Assembly (NCBI GenBank): GCA_963732365.1
Contig: CAVSZC010000004.1
Location: 186,001 to 250,000 of the forward strand
DNA: 64,000 nt
Direction: 5' to 3'
Source: SR-FBR-E99 sp963732365
GTDB lineage: Bacteria > Bacteroidota > Bacteroidia > Bacteroidales > VadinHA17
Part shown: piece by piece, positions 17,036-26,921 of the stretch
Position numbering within the stretch: position 1 is the stretch's first letter
Layout: every line of letters starts with the position of its first letter
Program-made: the position numbers and the translations under genes
Notes under the pieces: model-generated
Database searches by the model: none
What the model was told of the DNA's origin: nothing
What the model saw: only the letters and a program-made list of their open reading frames with translations

Positions 17036-18263
17036 ACTCTTTTATTTTCCTGTACAAAGTTCTCTCCGATATTCCCAGCTCAGCGGCAGCAAGCTTTCTC
17101 TTACCGTTATTCTTGTCGAGCGCCTTTATTATCAGTTCCTTCTCCCTGTCAGTGAGTGACAGCGATTCTTCCACCAGCTCTTCAGTGTCCTGTATCCCTA
17201 TTTTCTCGCGCGGAGTGCCGAAGCTGATTGTGACAGGCCTTGCCTGCTCAACGGCGTCTTTATGTACATTGCTGTCGCTGAACAGATTGCGCACAGCCTT
17301 GACCCCTGACTCAGTCAGGTTGCTGACCTCTCCGCCGGTGCTTATCATCTCGTACACCAGGTTCTTAAGGTCATGCATATCGCTTTTCATGTCGAAAAGT
17401 ATCTTGTAAAGGATCTCTCTCTCCGAACCGAAACCCTGGTCATCCTTATGTCTCACCGGAACGGGAAGGCGTGCGTTCCGGAAATCGGGGAGGTAATGTG
17501 TCAGCATCACAGCTGTTACTTCCCTTTCCCGTTCAATGACGGAAATCTGCTCTGTGATATTCTTGAGCTGCCTGACATTGCCAGGCCAGTAGTAATTAAG
17601 CAGCATCTCTCTCGCCTGACTGTCGGGTCTTATCGCAGGCATGCGGTAACGCTCCGCAAAATCAACCGCGAACTTGCGGAACAGCAGTATAATATCTTCT
17701 CCCCTCTCCCGCAGCGGCGGCACACGCACCGGCACGGTATTAAGCCTGTAGAAGAGATCCTCGCGAAACCTGCCGGAGCCCACAGCCGATATAATTTCAA
17801 TATTTGTTGCTGCAATAACCCTTACATCAGTCTTCTGAACCTTTGACGAGCCGACCCTTATGAATTCGCCTGACTCGAGTACCCTGAGCAGTCTTACCTG
17901 TGTTGATAAGGGCAGCTCTGCCACCTCATCGAGGAATATTGTTCCGCCGTCTGCCACCTCAAAATACCCCTTCCTGCTGTCAGTGGCGCCTGTGAAGGCT
18001 CCCTTTTCATGACCGAAGAGCTCCGAATCTATCGTCCCCTCAGGTATAGCACCGCAGTTCACCGCTATATACGGGCCATGCTTTCTCAGGCTGAAGGTAT
18101 GTATAACCTGCGGAAACACCTCCTTGCCGGTACCACTCTCACCGGTAATGAACACAGACAGGTCTGTAGGAGCCACCTGAACGGCGATATCCAGTGCCCG
18201 GTTCAGCCCATCGTGATTGCCGATAATGCCAAACCTCTGCTTTACTCCCTGTAACTCCTTCAT
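17019..18263 (-). CDS. Sigma-54-dependent transcriptional activator (no receiver domain)
   Basis: AAA+ enhancer-binding protein of 414 residues. Walker A is GESGTGKE, the sigma-54 contact loop GAFTGA is intact, Walker B is GGTIFLDEVAEL, and the arginine-finger region follows. The C-terminus is a Fis-type helix-turn-helix (KRKLAAAELGISERTLYRKIKEYG). The AAA+ domain starts almost at the N-terminus, so there is no response-regulator or PAS input domain. Activity must be controlled by abundance or a partner. Downstream lptE, the TPR-like gene and secG follow closely. Confidence 0.93.
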   Translation of the reverse strand: MKELQGVKQRFGIIGNHDGLNRALDIAVQVAPTDLSVFITGESGTGKEVFPQVIHTFSLRKHGPYIAVNCGAIPEGTIDSELFGHEKGAFTGATDSRKGYFEVADGGTIFLDEVAELPLSTQVRLLRVLESGEFIRVGSSKVQKTDVRVIAATNIEIISAVGSGRFREDLFYRLNTVPVRVPPLRERGEDIILLFRKFAVDFAERYRMPAIRPDSQAREMLLNYYWPGNVRQLKNITEQISVIEREREVTAVMLTHYLPDFRNARLPVPVRHKDDQGFGSEREILYKILFDMKSDMHDLKNLVYEMISTGGEVSNLTESGVKAVRNLFSDSNVHKDAVEQARPVTISFGTPREKIGIQDTEELVEESLSLTDREKELIIKALDKNNGKRKLAAAELGISERTLYRKIKEYGLEG

Positions 18264-18442
18264 AGGTTATAAATAAACCCTGCGAATTTACTACTTTTTT
18301 GCATTACTGGAAAGCCGTCAGGCTACAAAACCTGACACAATGACATTAAGTCCGGTTCATTTCACAGCCAGTGATCAGGAGCATATTTTAAACTTTTGCA
18401 TGCTCTCTTTGTTATACCAATAAGTTAGTAACATAGAGAGAG

Positions 18443-19333
18443 ATGAATGCAGGGAGCAGGACTTATTCAATAAAGGACCTGGAGAACTATTGTGGCATAA
18501 AGGCCCACACCATAAGGATGTGGGAGAAGCGATACGAGATTCTCAGGCCTGAAAGAAGCGATTCGAATATCAGACACTATACCGAGGAGGAGCTTAAGAA
18601 GCTCATTACAATATCTATGCTCAACAGAAATGGCCTGAAAATATCAAAAATAGCATGTCTGAGCGACAACGAACTTCTGAGGGAGTTCATGAAGCAGGGG
18701 ACAGGAGATGAACAGAGTGACGGTTCATTCAAGCCGGGTGAACTGATTATGTCAGCACTGCGCTTCAGCGAGGACCAGTTCAGGGAGAGACTGAGCCCAT
18801 TCATTGCCGAAAAGGGAATGAGGGAAGCATATATTAAGATTTTTCATCCCCTTATGCTGAAGGCAAAAGCACTGTGGCTTACCGATTGTCTGTCAAGACC
18901 CCAGGAGCAGTTTATCAGGCATGTCATCAGGACACTCATCTTCTCGGAAGACATCAAACTGGGTTCGCCTCCTCCCACAGAGAGCGCCGCTGTGATAAAC
19001 CTCGGTGACAATGAGGCGGAAAATAATCTTATCTTCCTGAAATACCTTCTTAAAATGAAGGGGATGGATGTTGTTTATACCGAAGGGACTCTCTCCGGTG
19101 ACGAGATAAAGGGGATACACTCTATAAGGCCCTTTACCGTGCTTGCCCTTAACCTTCCGGCCGCTGAGCCTGAAAATGAAATAAAAGGGTTCTGCAACGA
19201 CATCACCCGTGAGCTCAAACTGAGAAAAATACTCGTCACCGGCAGGTATGACAGCAATTGCACATGGAGCAACGGTAAAACAGAGGCTGTCTCCACACCT
19301 GCCGAGATGGCAGCATGGGCAGACAGGCTCTGA
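18443..19333 (+). CDS. MerR-family regulator with degenerate B12-binding-like C-terminal half
   Basis: A 296-residue regulator. The N-terminal MerR helix-turn-helix is clear (YSIKDLENYCGIKAHTIRMWEKRYEI, residues about 7-32, then RHYTEEELKKL). The remainder follows the CarH/LitR plan: a helical region with FIRHVIRTLIFSEDIK, then an alpha/beta region with NLGDNEAENNLIFLKYLLKMKGMDV. The cobalamin-binding signature (DxHxxG) is absent, so a B12 ligand is doubtful. Divergent from the sigma-54 regulator, with 179 bases between starts. Targets unknown. Confidence 0.85.
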   Translation: MNAGSRTYSIKDLENYCGIKAHTIRMWEKRYEILRPERSDSNIRHYTEEELKKLITISMLNRNGLKISKIACLSDNELLREFMKQGTGDEQSDGSFKPGELIMSALRFSEDQFRERLSPFIAEKGMREAYIKIFHPLMLKAKALWLTDCLSRPQEQFIRHVIRTLIFSEDIKLGSPPPTESAAVINLGDNEAENNLIFLKYLLKMKGMDVVYTEGTLSGDEIKGIHSIRPFTVLALNLPAAEPENEIKGFCNDITRELKLRKILVTGRYDSNCTWSNGKTEAVSTPAEMAAWADRL

Positions 19334-19351
19334 AAAAAACTTTCCTTGCTT

Positions 19352-20098
19352 TTACTGGTTCCTTACTCTTACCACTATCGAGTCGGCGATCTGCAATGCC
19401 GTTGTCAGCGTCCCCAGGTCAGTGAACAGCTCACCTGTCTGTCCTGAAGGATGACCGTGTCCAGCCGCCTTCATGATATACCGGTCCTGAAGGTCTCTGC
19501 TGTCTACCGTGGTCTCATATACCAGCGCCGGCTGTGCCGAGGAAAGATAATTGACATCACCCGGATATTTGTCGTTTGTCCAGTATCCATTCCAGTCCCA
19601 GTTCTGGTTTATCTCAAACATTACCCTGAACTTCGCAGGCAGAGCTCCGTCAGCACGTGCAGTCAGTGTAAAGCTTGTTGTAGGGGTGGCGCCGCTGTAA
19701 GCATCAGGGACTGGATTGTCAGCGTCAGGCATATACAAACCGTCAGAGGCCTTCACTCCTCTTTTGTGTGACCAGTAGGGTAGCGTCTGCGGCGTACGCC
19801 TGGGCGCTTCGGTCCATTTGCCCGATACATTTGAACCGTACCTGAAAACTCCGGTGGCTACTGACCTGGGAACAAACAGGGTCTGCAGATACTTTCCCTC
19901 TTCATCTTCCAGCCATACAGCCATGAGAGGGTAATAGAGTGAAACCCCTCCGTAAAACTTTAGTTCCACCACAGGCCCTGCACCTGATGAATTGGTAACA
20001 ACATCCGTAAACTTCTGCCTCTGCGCCAGATTTGACGACGAAGGTTGTGATGAGCAGGCAGTAATGATTAACGCTGATATTATTATGATGTACTTCAT
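19352..20098 (-). CDS. Lipoprotein, DUF2271-like
   Basis: A 248-residue lipoprotein (signal peptide, lipobox ITACSS at about residue 15). The central part resembles DUF2271 proteins: YPLMAVWLEDEEGKYLQTLFV, then LPYWSHKRG and PDAYSGATPTTSFTL. These families are often found beside flavin-linked or metal-related membrane proteins; the role is not known. The gene follows the TonB-dependent receptor by 11 bases, which suggests a shared transcript and a role at the outer membrane with the receptor. Confidence 0.6.
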   Translation of the reverse strand: MKYIIIISALIITACSSQPSSSNLAQRQKFTDVVTNSSGAGPVVELKFYGGVSLYYPLMAVWLEDEEGKYLQTLFVPRSVATGVFRYGSNVSGKWTEAPRRTPQTLPYWSHKRGVKASDGLYMPDADNPVPDAYSGATPTTSFTLTARADGALPAKFRVMFEINQNWDWNGYWTNDKYPGDVNYLSSAQPALVYETTVDSRDLQDRYIMKAAGHGHPSGQTGELFTDLGTLTTALQIADSIVVRVRNQ

Positions 20099-20109
20099 TG
20101 CAGTTTCTT

Positions 20110-22500
20110 TTATATTTCAATTATAATACCGACTGTAGGCAGAACAGTGCCTCCCTCGCCCGGAAGATAGTTGGGCACATACCTTGAAGCATCGGACGGA
20201 TCAGTGACATAATTTCCGCTGTCATCGGCAAGCGGAACCAGAATGTCTGGCTGATCAGCCTTGAAGTTGAGAACGTTCTGCACATCAGCATAGAGCATCA
20301 GCGACCACTTCTTGAAATAGAACTGCTTGTCAACCCTGATATCCAGCTGATTGAATGCATTAAGCCTCTCTGTGTTATACCTTGTATAATCAAGGTATGG
20401 TCTCCCGGAGACATCCCATGCCTCCTTGTTCATCGACTTTTCTTCGTCAAAGGGGGTGTAAGGCGCACCGCCTATATATCTCCACTTGAATCCTATATCC
20501 CACGTTTCACCTAGGCTCTTGGTCGCCGTCACACTCACCAGGTGCCTGTTGTCCCATGCGGTCGGGATATAACTTTCATCCGTGCCTATGAACTCGCTCC
20601 TCACATAGGTGTATGCAAAGACCATGTTCAGACCTTTAAAGTCCCTCACCCTTCCCATAAGCTCAATGCCGTAGGCTCTCCCTTCAGAGGTAGATACGAC
20701 TTCTTCGTTCCCGAATACATCGTATCCTGCACTCTTGGTAGAGAGCGGAACCTGGTCAGCAACAGAAAACGGGTAGTCAGAGTAGTTCTTGTAAAATCCT
20801 TCAAGGGTAAACTGAAGTCTCTCGTCGGGTATCAGTTCAATACCCCCGGTCAGATGATCGGCAGCTATATATTTTATGCCGTTATCCCTGTTGACGAAAT
20901 TGCCATCATTGTCCTTATAACCGAGTGACGTATAGGGAGGAAGCTGATAATACCTGCCTGTGCTGAAGTTGAGGTTGAGATCCTCCGTGAGCGAATAAGA
21001 GAGAGAGAATCGGGGTGACAGCTGTGTGAACGGATTCGCCATCTCGGCCGAATATGAGCTGGCATCAGTGCGCAGCCCCAGAGATAACCTGAGTTTCTCC
21101 TCCAGGAATGACTTGCTTACCTGGCCGAAAGCCGAGAATTTGAAGAAAAGCAGGTCGCTCTCATACAACTCCGTCTGAACCGCATCATCAGCAAAAAATT
21201 GCCTGTAAGTGTCATTACGGTACCTGGACATCTCCGACCCCGCACCAAAGCTGACTCTCAGGGTATTAGGATAGACTCTCGTCCCTTCGTATCTAAGCCT
21301 GATATCCCCTTCACCGCTGGTGTAGTCTAAAGTTTTATTGGCATCTGACTCGATATTGTCCTGGTATTTTATCTCCTTATTGTTAAGATAGTTGCGACTC
21401 AGCACCACCATATCCGAGCCGTTGGTCCTGAAGTGCCGGTAGACAGCACCAAAAGTATAACTGTACTGCTGCTGCTCGGGGAGATAACCAAGCAAATAGC
21501 GCTGCGATTCGGTTTCATCGGCCTCAAGGTTCAGGCGCGAGACATCATAGGCTCCAATGCCAAGAATGGTAAGCTCGTTCTTCTGATCGAAGCTTACCTT
21601 GTATTTGAACTGAAAGTCATTGTATGTGGGAAGAAAAGGAAGCCCCAGCGCCCCGAAGAGAAACTGCAGGTAAGACCTTCTTGCAGAAACTATCAGTGAT
21701 CCCCTCTCCCCTGCAGGGCCGTTATAGGTAAGTCCCAGGTCAGAGGCACCGACGGTTGCTCTCAGTGATCTCTTTTCCCTGTTTCCGTCAATCATGCTGA
21801 AATTCATTACCGAACTGAGCGCATTGCCCCTGGTGGCAGGAAAAGCACCCGACAGAAAGTCAACCGACCTGACAAAGTCGACATTTATAATGCCCACCGG
21901 TCCGCCTGACGCACCCTGCGTTGAGAAGTGATTCAGATAAGGTATCTCTACATTATCAATGAAAAACCTGTTCTCATTAGGGCCACCGCCTCGCACGATG
22001 ACATCATTCCTGAAGGCGGGGGTAGAAGCGACACCCGGAAACGACTGTATCACCTTTGAAATATCACGGTTACCGCCGGGATTCAGTTCAATCTCCTCTA
22101 TGCTTATTATCCTGGCCGAAAGCGGACTCTCTATCTTCTTGCGGAATGGCGACGCCTTGATAACCACATCTGAAATGCCGACGACAGTGGTCTCAAGAGG
22201 GATGTTTAGGTTTACCTCGTTGGTGTTTGTCACCATCACTGCCTCTGAAATATATGGCTTATACCCTACCGATGAAACCCTCACCTCAGCAAACCCCGGC
22301 TTGATGCCTGTAAAAAGAAAATTGCCGTCAAAGTCGGTCATGGCTCCGATGGTGGTGTTCCATATAACAACGCTGGCAAAGGGTACAGGCTCATTGGTAG
22401 TCGCGTCAACAACCTTGCCCCTGATAACTCCTCCTTCAGACTGTGACATCAGGTCAGCTACTGATATGATTAATGCTAGAAATAATATATAGAATCTCAT
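20110..22500 (-). CDS. TonB-dependent outer-membrane receptor with carboxypeptidase-like N-terminal domain
   Basis: Outer-membrane protein of 796 residues. Signal peptide at residues 1-19, then a carboxypeptidase-regulatory-like beta-sandwich (GVIRGKVVDATTNEPVPFASVVIW), then the plug domain (SKVIQSFPGVASTPAFRNDVIVRGGGPNENRFFIDN) and a barrel ending in PTVGIIIEI. There is no SusD partner, so it is more like a siderophore, metal or cofactor receptor than a SusC glycan porin. The substrate is unknown. The paired downstream lipoprotein may take part. Confidence 0.9.
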   Translation of the reverse strand: MRFYILFLALIISVADLMSQSEGGVIRGKVVDATTNEPVPFASVVIWNTTIGAMTDFDGNFLFTGIKPGFAEVRVSSVGYKPYISEAVMVTNTNEVNLNIPLETTVVGISDVVIKASPFRKKIESPLSARIISIEEIELNPGGNRDISKVIQSFPGVASTPAFRNDVIVRGGGPNENRFFIDNVEIPYLNHFSTQGASGGPVGIINVDFVRSVDFLSGAFPATRGNALSSVMNFSMIDGNREKRSLRATVGASDLGLTYNGPAGERGSLIVSARRSYLQFLFGALGLPFLPTYNDFQFKYKVSFDQKNELTILGIGAYDVSRLNLEADETESQRYLLGYLPEQQQYSYTFGAVYRHFRTNGSDMVVLSRNYLNNKEIKYQDNIESDANKTLDYTSGEGDIRLRYEGTRVYPNTLRVSFGAGSEMSRYRNDTYRQFFADDAVQTELYESDLLFFKFSAFGQVSKSFLEEKLRLSLGLRTDASSYSAEMANPFTQLSPRFSLSYSLTEDLNLNFSTGRYYQLPPYTSLGYKDNDGNFVNRDNGIKYIAADHLTGGIELIPDERLQFTLEGFYKNYSDYPFSVADQVPLSTKSAGYDVFGNEEVVSTSEGRAYGIELMGRVRDFKGLNMVFAYTYVRSEFIGTDESYIPTAWDNRHLVSVTATKSLGETWDIGFKWRYIGGAPYTPFDEEKSMNKEAWDVSGRPYLDYTRYNTERLNAFNQLDIRVDKQFYFKKWSLMLYADVQNVLNFKADQPDILVPLADDSGNYVTDPSDASRYVPNYLPGEGGTVLPTVGIIIEI

Positions 22501-22565
22501 TGCTTTGACTGTTTATGTAAAAAAAACAATAAATCAGTATTTTTGTTCATTAAATTAAGTAAAAT

Positions 22566-23543
22566 TCAGGACAAGCTTCTGAAGTAAGCTTCCTCATTTG
22601 AAAGATCTATAAATGGAGCCTTTTCTTTGAGTTCAGCTATCCTGCCCAGCATGACAGCTGCGAACGGAGATGTCTCTTCCTTCCCTCCCGTGAGACGGTG
22701 AGCCATAGCCCTGGTAATTCTTGCGGCCTCGTTCCATATCCGCAGCGTGGGGCTCTCCATAAAGACAGAGGTGAACTTCTCCCAGATATAGTCAATTGCC
22801 GTCTCTGACGGATGGACCATGTCGGAAGCGTAGAACCTGTAATCGCGAAGGTCATCCATGAATATCTCGTAGGCAGGGAAGTAACCTGACACTGCGGGAT
22901 GTTTCACCAGCTCACCGATGGCCAGAAGCAGGTTCGCCTTGCTTAGCTGGTTGGCATGCGCGCCATCGCTGAGATGGCGCACCGGGCTTACGGTAAACCA
23001 TACCTTCAGACCAGGATTTGTCATTGCCAGCCGGTCAAGTGTCTCCTTCCATCTTGCTGTTATCTCAGATGATGTGGCCTGTCTGCGGCTGAAGAGCGAT
23101 GACGGCAGCTTGTGGCAGTTGGCAACAACGGCACCGCTCTCCCTGAGAGTGAAAATGTATGAGGTCCCGAATGTAACAAAGAGAAATGAAGCGCGGTGCA
23201 GAAACCCGGATGAGGCGACGCTGACATCATTAAGCCTGTCCCTCAGAACATCATGGTTGTATGATGAATAAGCAGTGTGATGATCAAGGCTCATATAACG
23301 GTTCTGATGAAGATAAATGTCATCATCAGTATACCTGTGACTGCTGATAAACCTGTCGAGAGCCCCTGCAACGGAGAAAGGGTTGAAAAGGGTTCCGTGC
23401 GGGTTTGTCATGACATCAAGTTTCCCGGATGCCATCCTGTATCCTGTTTCATTTGCAAAACAAGAGCCTATGAACATTACAGGTGTCTGGTAGCTGATCT
23501 TTGCCTCAGATGACGGAAGTGCCACCTCTGTTCGCAGGTCCAT
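22566..23543 (-). CDS. GSCFA-domain protein
   Basis: A 325-residue protein with the family-naming motif FIGSCFANETG near residues 25-35 and the matching later blocks LFVTFGTSYIF, WFTVSPVRHLSDG and DYRFYASDMVHPS. The GSCFA domain is related to GDSL/SGNH esterases, whose Ser and Asp-His motifs correspond to the first and last of these. The substrate is unknown; no signal peptide. The hydrolase gene upstream ends 6 bases before this start. Confidence 0.88.
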   Translation of the reverse strand: MDLRTEVALPSSEAKISYQTPVMFIGSCFANETGYRMASGKLDVMTNPHGTLFNPFSVAGALDRFISSHRYTDDDIYLHQNRYMSLDHHTAYSSYNHDVLRDRLNDVSVASSGFLHRASFLFVTFGTSYIFTLRESGAVVANCHKLPSSLFSRRQATSSEITARWKETLDRLAMTNPGLKVWFTVSPVRHLSDGAHANQLSKANLLLAIGELVKHPAVSGYFPAYEIFMDDLRDYRFYASDMVHPSETAIDYIWEKFTSVFMESPTLRIWNEAARITRAMAHRLTGGKEETSPFAAVMLGRIAELKEKAPFIDLSNEEAYFRSLS

Positions 23544-23549
23544 CTTATA

Positions 23550-24362
23550 TTATAATAATGTGTCAATCCATTCAATGATGAAGTCAAAATGCTCATCCTT
23601 TATCAGGTCGTTATGGAGCTCATGGTATCCTCCTTCCCACAACTTAAGAGTCGCTGACGGCGCTGATCCGGCAACCTCAACGGAACCGGACGGTGAAGTG
23701 AGCATGTCATCCCTTCCATGTGCCAGCAGAAGAGGGCACCTTATCTCGGAAGCTCTGGCTAGCGTTTCTTCTGCAGCATCATTCATTGAGGCAAACAGTC
23801 CGGCAGATATCATCCCGTGAACAAGCGGATCGCTCCTGTATAAGCCAGCCACCTCCCTGTCGCGCGACAGGCTGTTAATATTAAGTCCTGACGCCTGTGT
23901 CATGTTTGGCATCAACCTTTTCGCCAATGAGGCCAGCAATACTTTTGCCCTCGGAGGCTCTTCGGTCAGCCTCACCCATGGTGAAGTAACGATGGCGCCT
24001 CTCACTGGAGGCTTTCTTCTGATAAGGTAATTCAGCACCAGCCCCCCTCCCAGGCTGTGTCCGTAAATAAAAAGCGGAACACCGTCAATATCCGCTGAAA
24101 TACCGTCCAATATGATGTCCAGCATGTCATATACCCTCTCCAGCGGTGGCATTACCCCCCGTCTCCCGTCCGACTGTCCGTGACCAGGGAGATCAAATGA
24201 CCTGAAAGAGATACCTGCCATGTTAAACCTCTCAGCCCATGCCCTGTATCTGCCGGCATGCTCACCAAGACCGTGAACAAGAAGAATGAGGGCTCTCGGT
24301 CTGCCCTCGACATCATTATTGTAAAACGCTGTCTTACAACTGCATATATCTTGTAACTCCAT
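23550..24362 (-). CDS. Alpha/beta hydrolase of the monoacylglycerol-lipase type
   Basis: Serine hydrolase of 270 residues. The oxyanion region VHGLGEHAGRY, the FDLPGHGQSDGRRG strand-turn and the nucleophile elbow YGHSLGG (Ser near residue 107) are typical of the Hydrolase_4 / lysophospholipase family. The acid is likely in LLAHGRDDMLT and the His in GGYHELHND. The true substrate (monoglyceride or lysophospholipid) is inferred from the family only. It is first of a run of two with the GSCFA gene. Confidence 0.9.
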   Translation of the reverse strand: MELQDICSCKTAFYNNDVEGRPRALILLVHGLGEHAGRYRAWAERFNMAGISFRSFDLPGHGQSDGRRGVMPPLERVYDMLDIILDGISADIDGVPLFIYGHSLGGGLVLNYLIRRKPPVRGAIVTSPWVRLTEEPPRAKVLLASLAKRLMPNMTQASGLNINSLSRDREVAGLYRSDPLVHGMISAGLFASMNDAAEETLARASEIRCPLLLAHGRDDMLTSPSGSVEVAGSAPSATLKLWEGGYHELHNDLIKDEHFDFIIEWIDTLL

Positions 24363-24582
24363 ATCGTGTTTTTTGTAAAGATATTAAAGTGCCATGAGAG
24401 AAAAAAATCTTATCAGGTAAGGTTCGGAATCGAAAAATACCGGGTAAAATGTTAAAATTCATTTAAAATTCACTCCCAGGCAAATTTAGACAAATATTAA
24501 TTATATCTCTGTTTATCTGTCACTTATTACTTAGAATGAATATAAATAAGTCGATCTGAATGAAATTTAAGGATATTCGGAT

Positions 24583-24613
24583 TTGGTTATCTTAAATTAT
24601 ATGTTTAACTTTG
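24583..24613 (+). promoter_or_regulatory. Promoter of ECF sigma gene
   Basis: TTG at 24583-24585, a 20-base spacer, then TAACTTTG at 24606-24613. It is a full match to the Bacteroidetes primary promoter pattern, 29 bases before the ATG. Confidence 0.8.
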
Positions 24614-24642
24614 TGTCAACAAACAATAAAAATTGTTGAGAT

Positions 24643-25149
24643 ATGACTGCACAGGAATTCACATCAAGTATAATAAGTCTGAAGGGCAATCTTCAGAAGT
24701 ATGCCCTCAGTCTGACCCTCGACCGCGACAACGCGCTTGATCTTGTCCAGGATACATTTCTGAAGGCGATTCAGAATCAGGACAAGTTTGTGGATGCCAC
24801 GAATCTTAAGGCTTGGGTATTCACGATAATGAAAAACACCTTCATCAACAACTACCGCAGGAAGATGAGGGAAAACACGATGATGGATGGCACTCAGGAG
24901 CTATATTATATAAACCTTCCCTCCGACAAGGGAAGCATCTCCCCTGAGTCATCCTATGCCGAAGAGGAAATTATAAAGGCTATTGACAGCCTGCATGAAG
25001 ACTACCGCATGCCTTTCACCATGCACCTCGAAGGTTTCAAATATGAAGAGATTGCCGAGGAGCTCAGCCTCAAGCTTGGAACGGTTAAGAGCCGTATTTT
25101 CTTCGCACGCCAGAAACTGATGAGCGTCCTCAAAGATTATAATGGTTAG
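24643..25149 (+). CDS. ECF-type RNA polymerase sigma factor
   Basis: Alternative sigma factor of 168 residues. Region 2 (ALSLTLDRDNALDLVQDTFLKAIQ, then AWVFTIMKNTFINNYRR) and region 4 (FKYEEIAEELSLKLGTVKSRIFFARQKL) are both clear. No anti-sigma gene lies beside it: the next gene starts 139 bases downstream, after a terminator. It resembles the small ECF group that Bacteroidetes often encode without a neighbouring anti-sigma. The stimulus is unknown. A strong vegetative promoter suggests steady transcription. Confidence 0.93.
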   Translation: MTAQEFTSSIISLKGNLQKYALSLTLDRDNALDLVQDTFLKAIQNQDKFVDATNLKAWVFTIMKNTFINNYRRKMRENTMMDGTQELYYINLPSDKGSISPESSYAEEEIIKAIDSLHEDYRMPFTMHLEGFKYEEIAEELSLKLGTVKSRIFFARQKLMSVLKDYNG

Positions 25150-25173
25150 GTTTGAGTTTATAAAGTAGGTTTT

Positions 25174-25214
25174 AAGGGAGGATTACTTAACGTGGTCCTC
25201 CCTTGACTTTTCAG
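25174..25214 (+). terminator. Terminator of ECF sigma gene
   Basis: Inverted repeat AAGGGAGGA (25174-25182) and TCCTCCCTT (25196-25204), followed by GACTTTT. Confidence 0.75.
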
Positions 25215-25288
25215 GATGGCAGACTTTTTGCAACGCAGAAGAGACAACGTTCTGTTTTTAAATATCTTTATACAAAATTACTGTCAAA

Positions 25289-26899
25289 ATGAAAAAGTAT
25301 CTCTTTATTACCCTCTTTGCTATTACACTTTCAGCAACCACACTCACCGCCCAGGAGAAATATCTTGAACCTGCCATCAGCCATGTCACTGTCTTCAGAC
25401 AGGGAGCACAGCTGTCAGGCGACCTTAAGCTGGCGCTGCAGCCGGGCACAACAGATGTTGTTGCCGGAGGTCTTTCGCCCTATATTGATCCAAACAGCAT
25501 ACAGGTCAGGGGTGAGGGTGACTTTATGATAACAGGTGTCACCCACCGCAACAACTACCTTGAAAACCCTGCAGAGTCATCCGAGATAGCCGGTCTCCGT
25601 GAAAAGATCGATGCCCTCACGGCTAAGATCGAGGATGAGAAGACAGCCATCGAAGTGCTTCTGGAGAAGGAGCTCTTCCTGAAATCAAACTATGATGTGG
25701 TGACGAACAAATCGACCATCACTCCTGAGCAGCTGAAGGCTCTGCTTGATATATATACCTCTAACACCGAGGCTGTCAAGACAGCCGTTCTGAAGAAGAG
25801 GCGAACAATAAGAGAATATGAGAAGGAGAAGCAGCAGCTTGAGAGCCAGCTGGCAGGGACGGTTGACAGGTCAAGGCTCCCGACGGGAGAGATAGTGATC
25901 ACCCTATCCGGCACGAAGGCTGTGAACGCAAAGCTTATGCTGTCATATGTTGTAATGAATGCCGGATGGTATCCTGCGTATGACATCAGGGTAAGTGACA
26001 TCTCATCTCCTGCAACGGTCATCTACAAGGCTAATGTCTGGCAGCAAAGCGGTGCGGACTGGAAGGATGTGAAAATAAGTCTTTCAAATGCGTCACCCAT
26101 GACAGCAGGGGCACTGCCGCTGCTCAATCCCTGGTTCATCAATTTCTATCAGCCTGAGCAGGCCCCGGTCATGATCAGGGGGTATGCAATTGAAGCCCCT
26201 TCGAAGGCTGCCACAAAGGAGGCTAAAGCGGAAGATGCAATGTTTATGGAGGCTGAGAGTGCTCCGCTGCCCGTCACCGTCAGTGAATCGAACATCAGCT
26301 TCAGCTTCGATGTGAACATACCCCAGACCATACTGGCTGACGGGAAGCCTGAGGTTGTGGAGCTTCAGAGACTCGAAGTCCCGGCAACATACAGCTATGC
26401 TGCAACACCCAAGCTTTCTTCAACAGCCTTTCTCATGGCATATATTACCGAATGGGAGAAATACAATCTTCTCCCGGGCGAGTCGAACATCTATTTCAGC
26501 AATACATTCACTGGCAAGGGTTATATAAACACAGCCGAGCTTACAGACACCCTTCCCGTCTCACTCGGTGCCGACAACAATATAACGGTAAAACGTGACA
26601 GGAGGGTCGATTTCACCTCAAGCAAGTTTATCGGCAACAATAAAGTCGAGACACGCTCCTTCCTTGTCTCGGTACGAAACAATAAGAGTCAGAAAGTATC
26701 TGTCAGACTCCGTGATCAGATACCCCTGTCGCAAAACAGCAGCATCATCGTTGAGCCCGCCGAGCTCTCCGGAGGCAACCTTAATCAGGTCACCGGCGAG
26801 GTCACGTGGGATCTCACTGTTGAGCCTCGTGAGACCAGGGAGATCATCCTTACCTACACAGTAAAGTACCCGAAAAACCAGAAGGTATTGCTTGAATAA
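25289..26899 (+). CDS. MuiA-type protein (DUF4140/DUF4139)
   Basis: A 536-residue exported protein of the family annotated as mucoidy inhibitor MuiA. Signal peptide at residues 1-21 (cleavage near LTAQE). The N-terminal DUF4140 block is VTVFRQGAQLSGDLKLALQPG, followed by a coiled coil (about residues 95-190). The DUF4139 beta-rich domain covers the rest (MNAGWYPAYDIRV, WEKYNLLPGESNIYFSNTFTGKGYI, VSVRNNKSQKVSVRLRDQIPLS). The molecular function is unknown. It ends in a very strong terminator. Confidence 0.88.
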   Translation: MKKYLFITLFAITLSATTLTAQEKYLEPAISHVTVFRQGAQLSGDLKLALQPGTTDVVAGGLSPYIDPNSIQVRGEGDFMITGVTHRNNYLENPAESSEIAGLREKIDALTAKIEDEKTAIEVLLEKELFLKSNYDVVTNKSTITPEQLKALLDIYTSNTEAVKTAVLKKRRTIREYEKEKQQLESQLAGTVDRSRLPTGEIVITLSGTKAVNAKLMLSYVVMNAGWYPAYDIRVSDISSPATVIYKANVWQQSGADWKDVKISLSNASPMTAGALPLLNPWFINFYQPEQAPVMIRGYAIEAPSKAATKEAKAEDAMFMEAESAPLPVTVSESNISFSFDVNIPQTILADGKPEVVELQRLEVPATYSYAATPKLSSTAFLMAYITEWEKYNLLPGESNIYFSNTFTGKGYINTAELTDTLPVSLGADNNITVKRDRRVDFTSSKFIGNNKVETRSFLVSVRNNKSQKVSVRLRDQIPLSQNSSIIVEPAELSGGNLNQVTGEVTWDLTVEPRETREIILTYTVKYPKNQKVLLE

Positions 26900-26921
26900 C
26901 AACCACTTGAAGAGTATCAAC

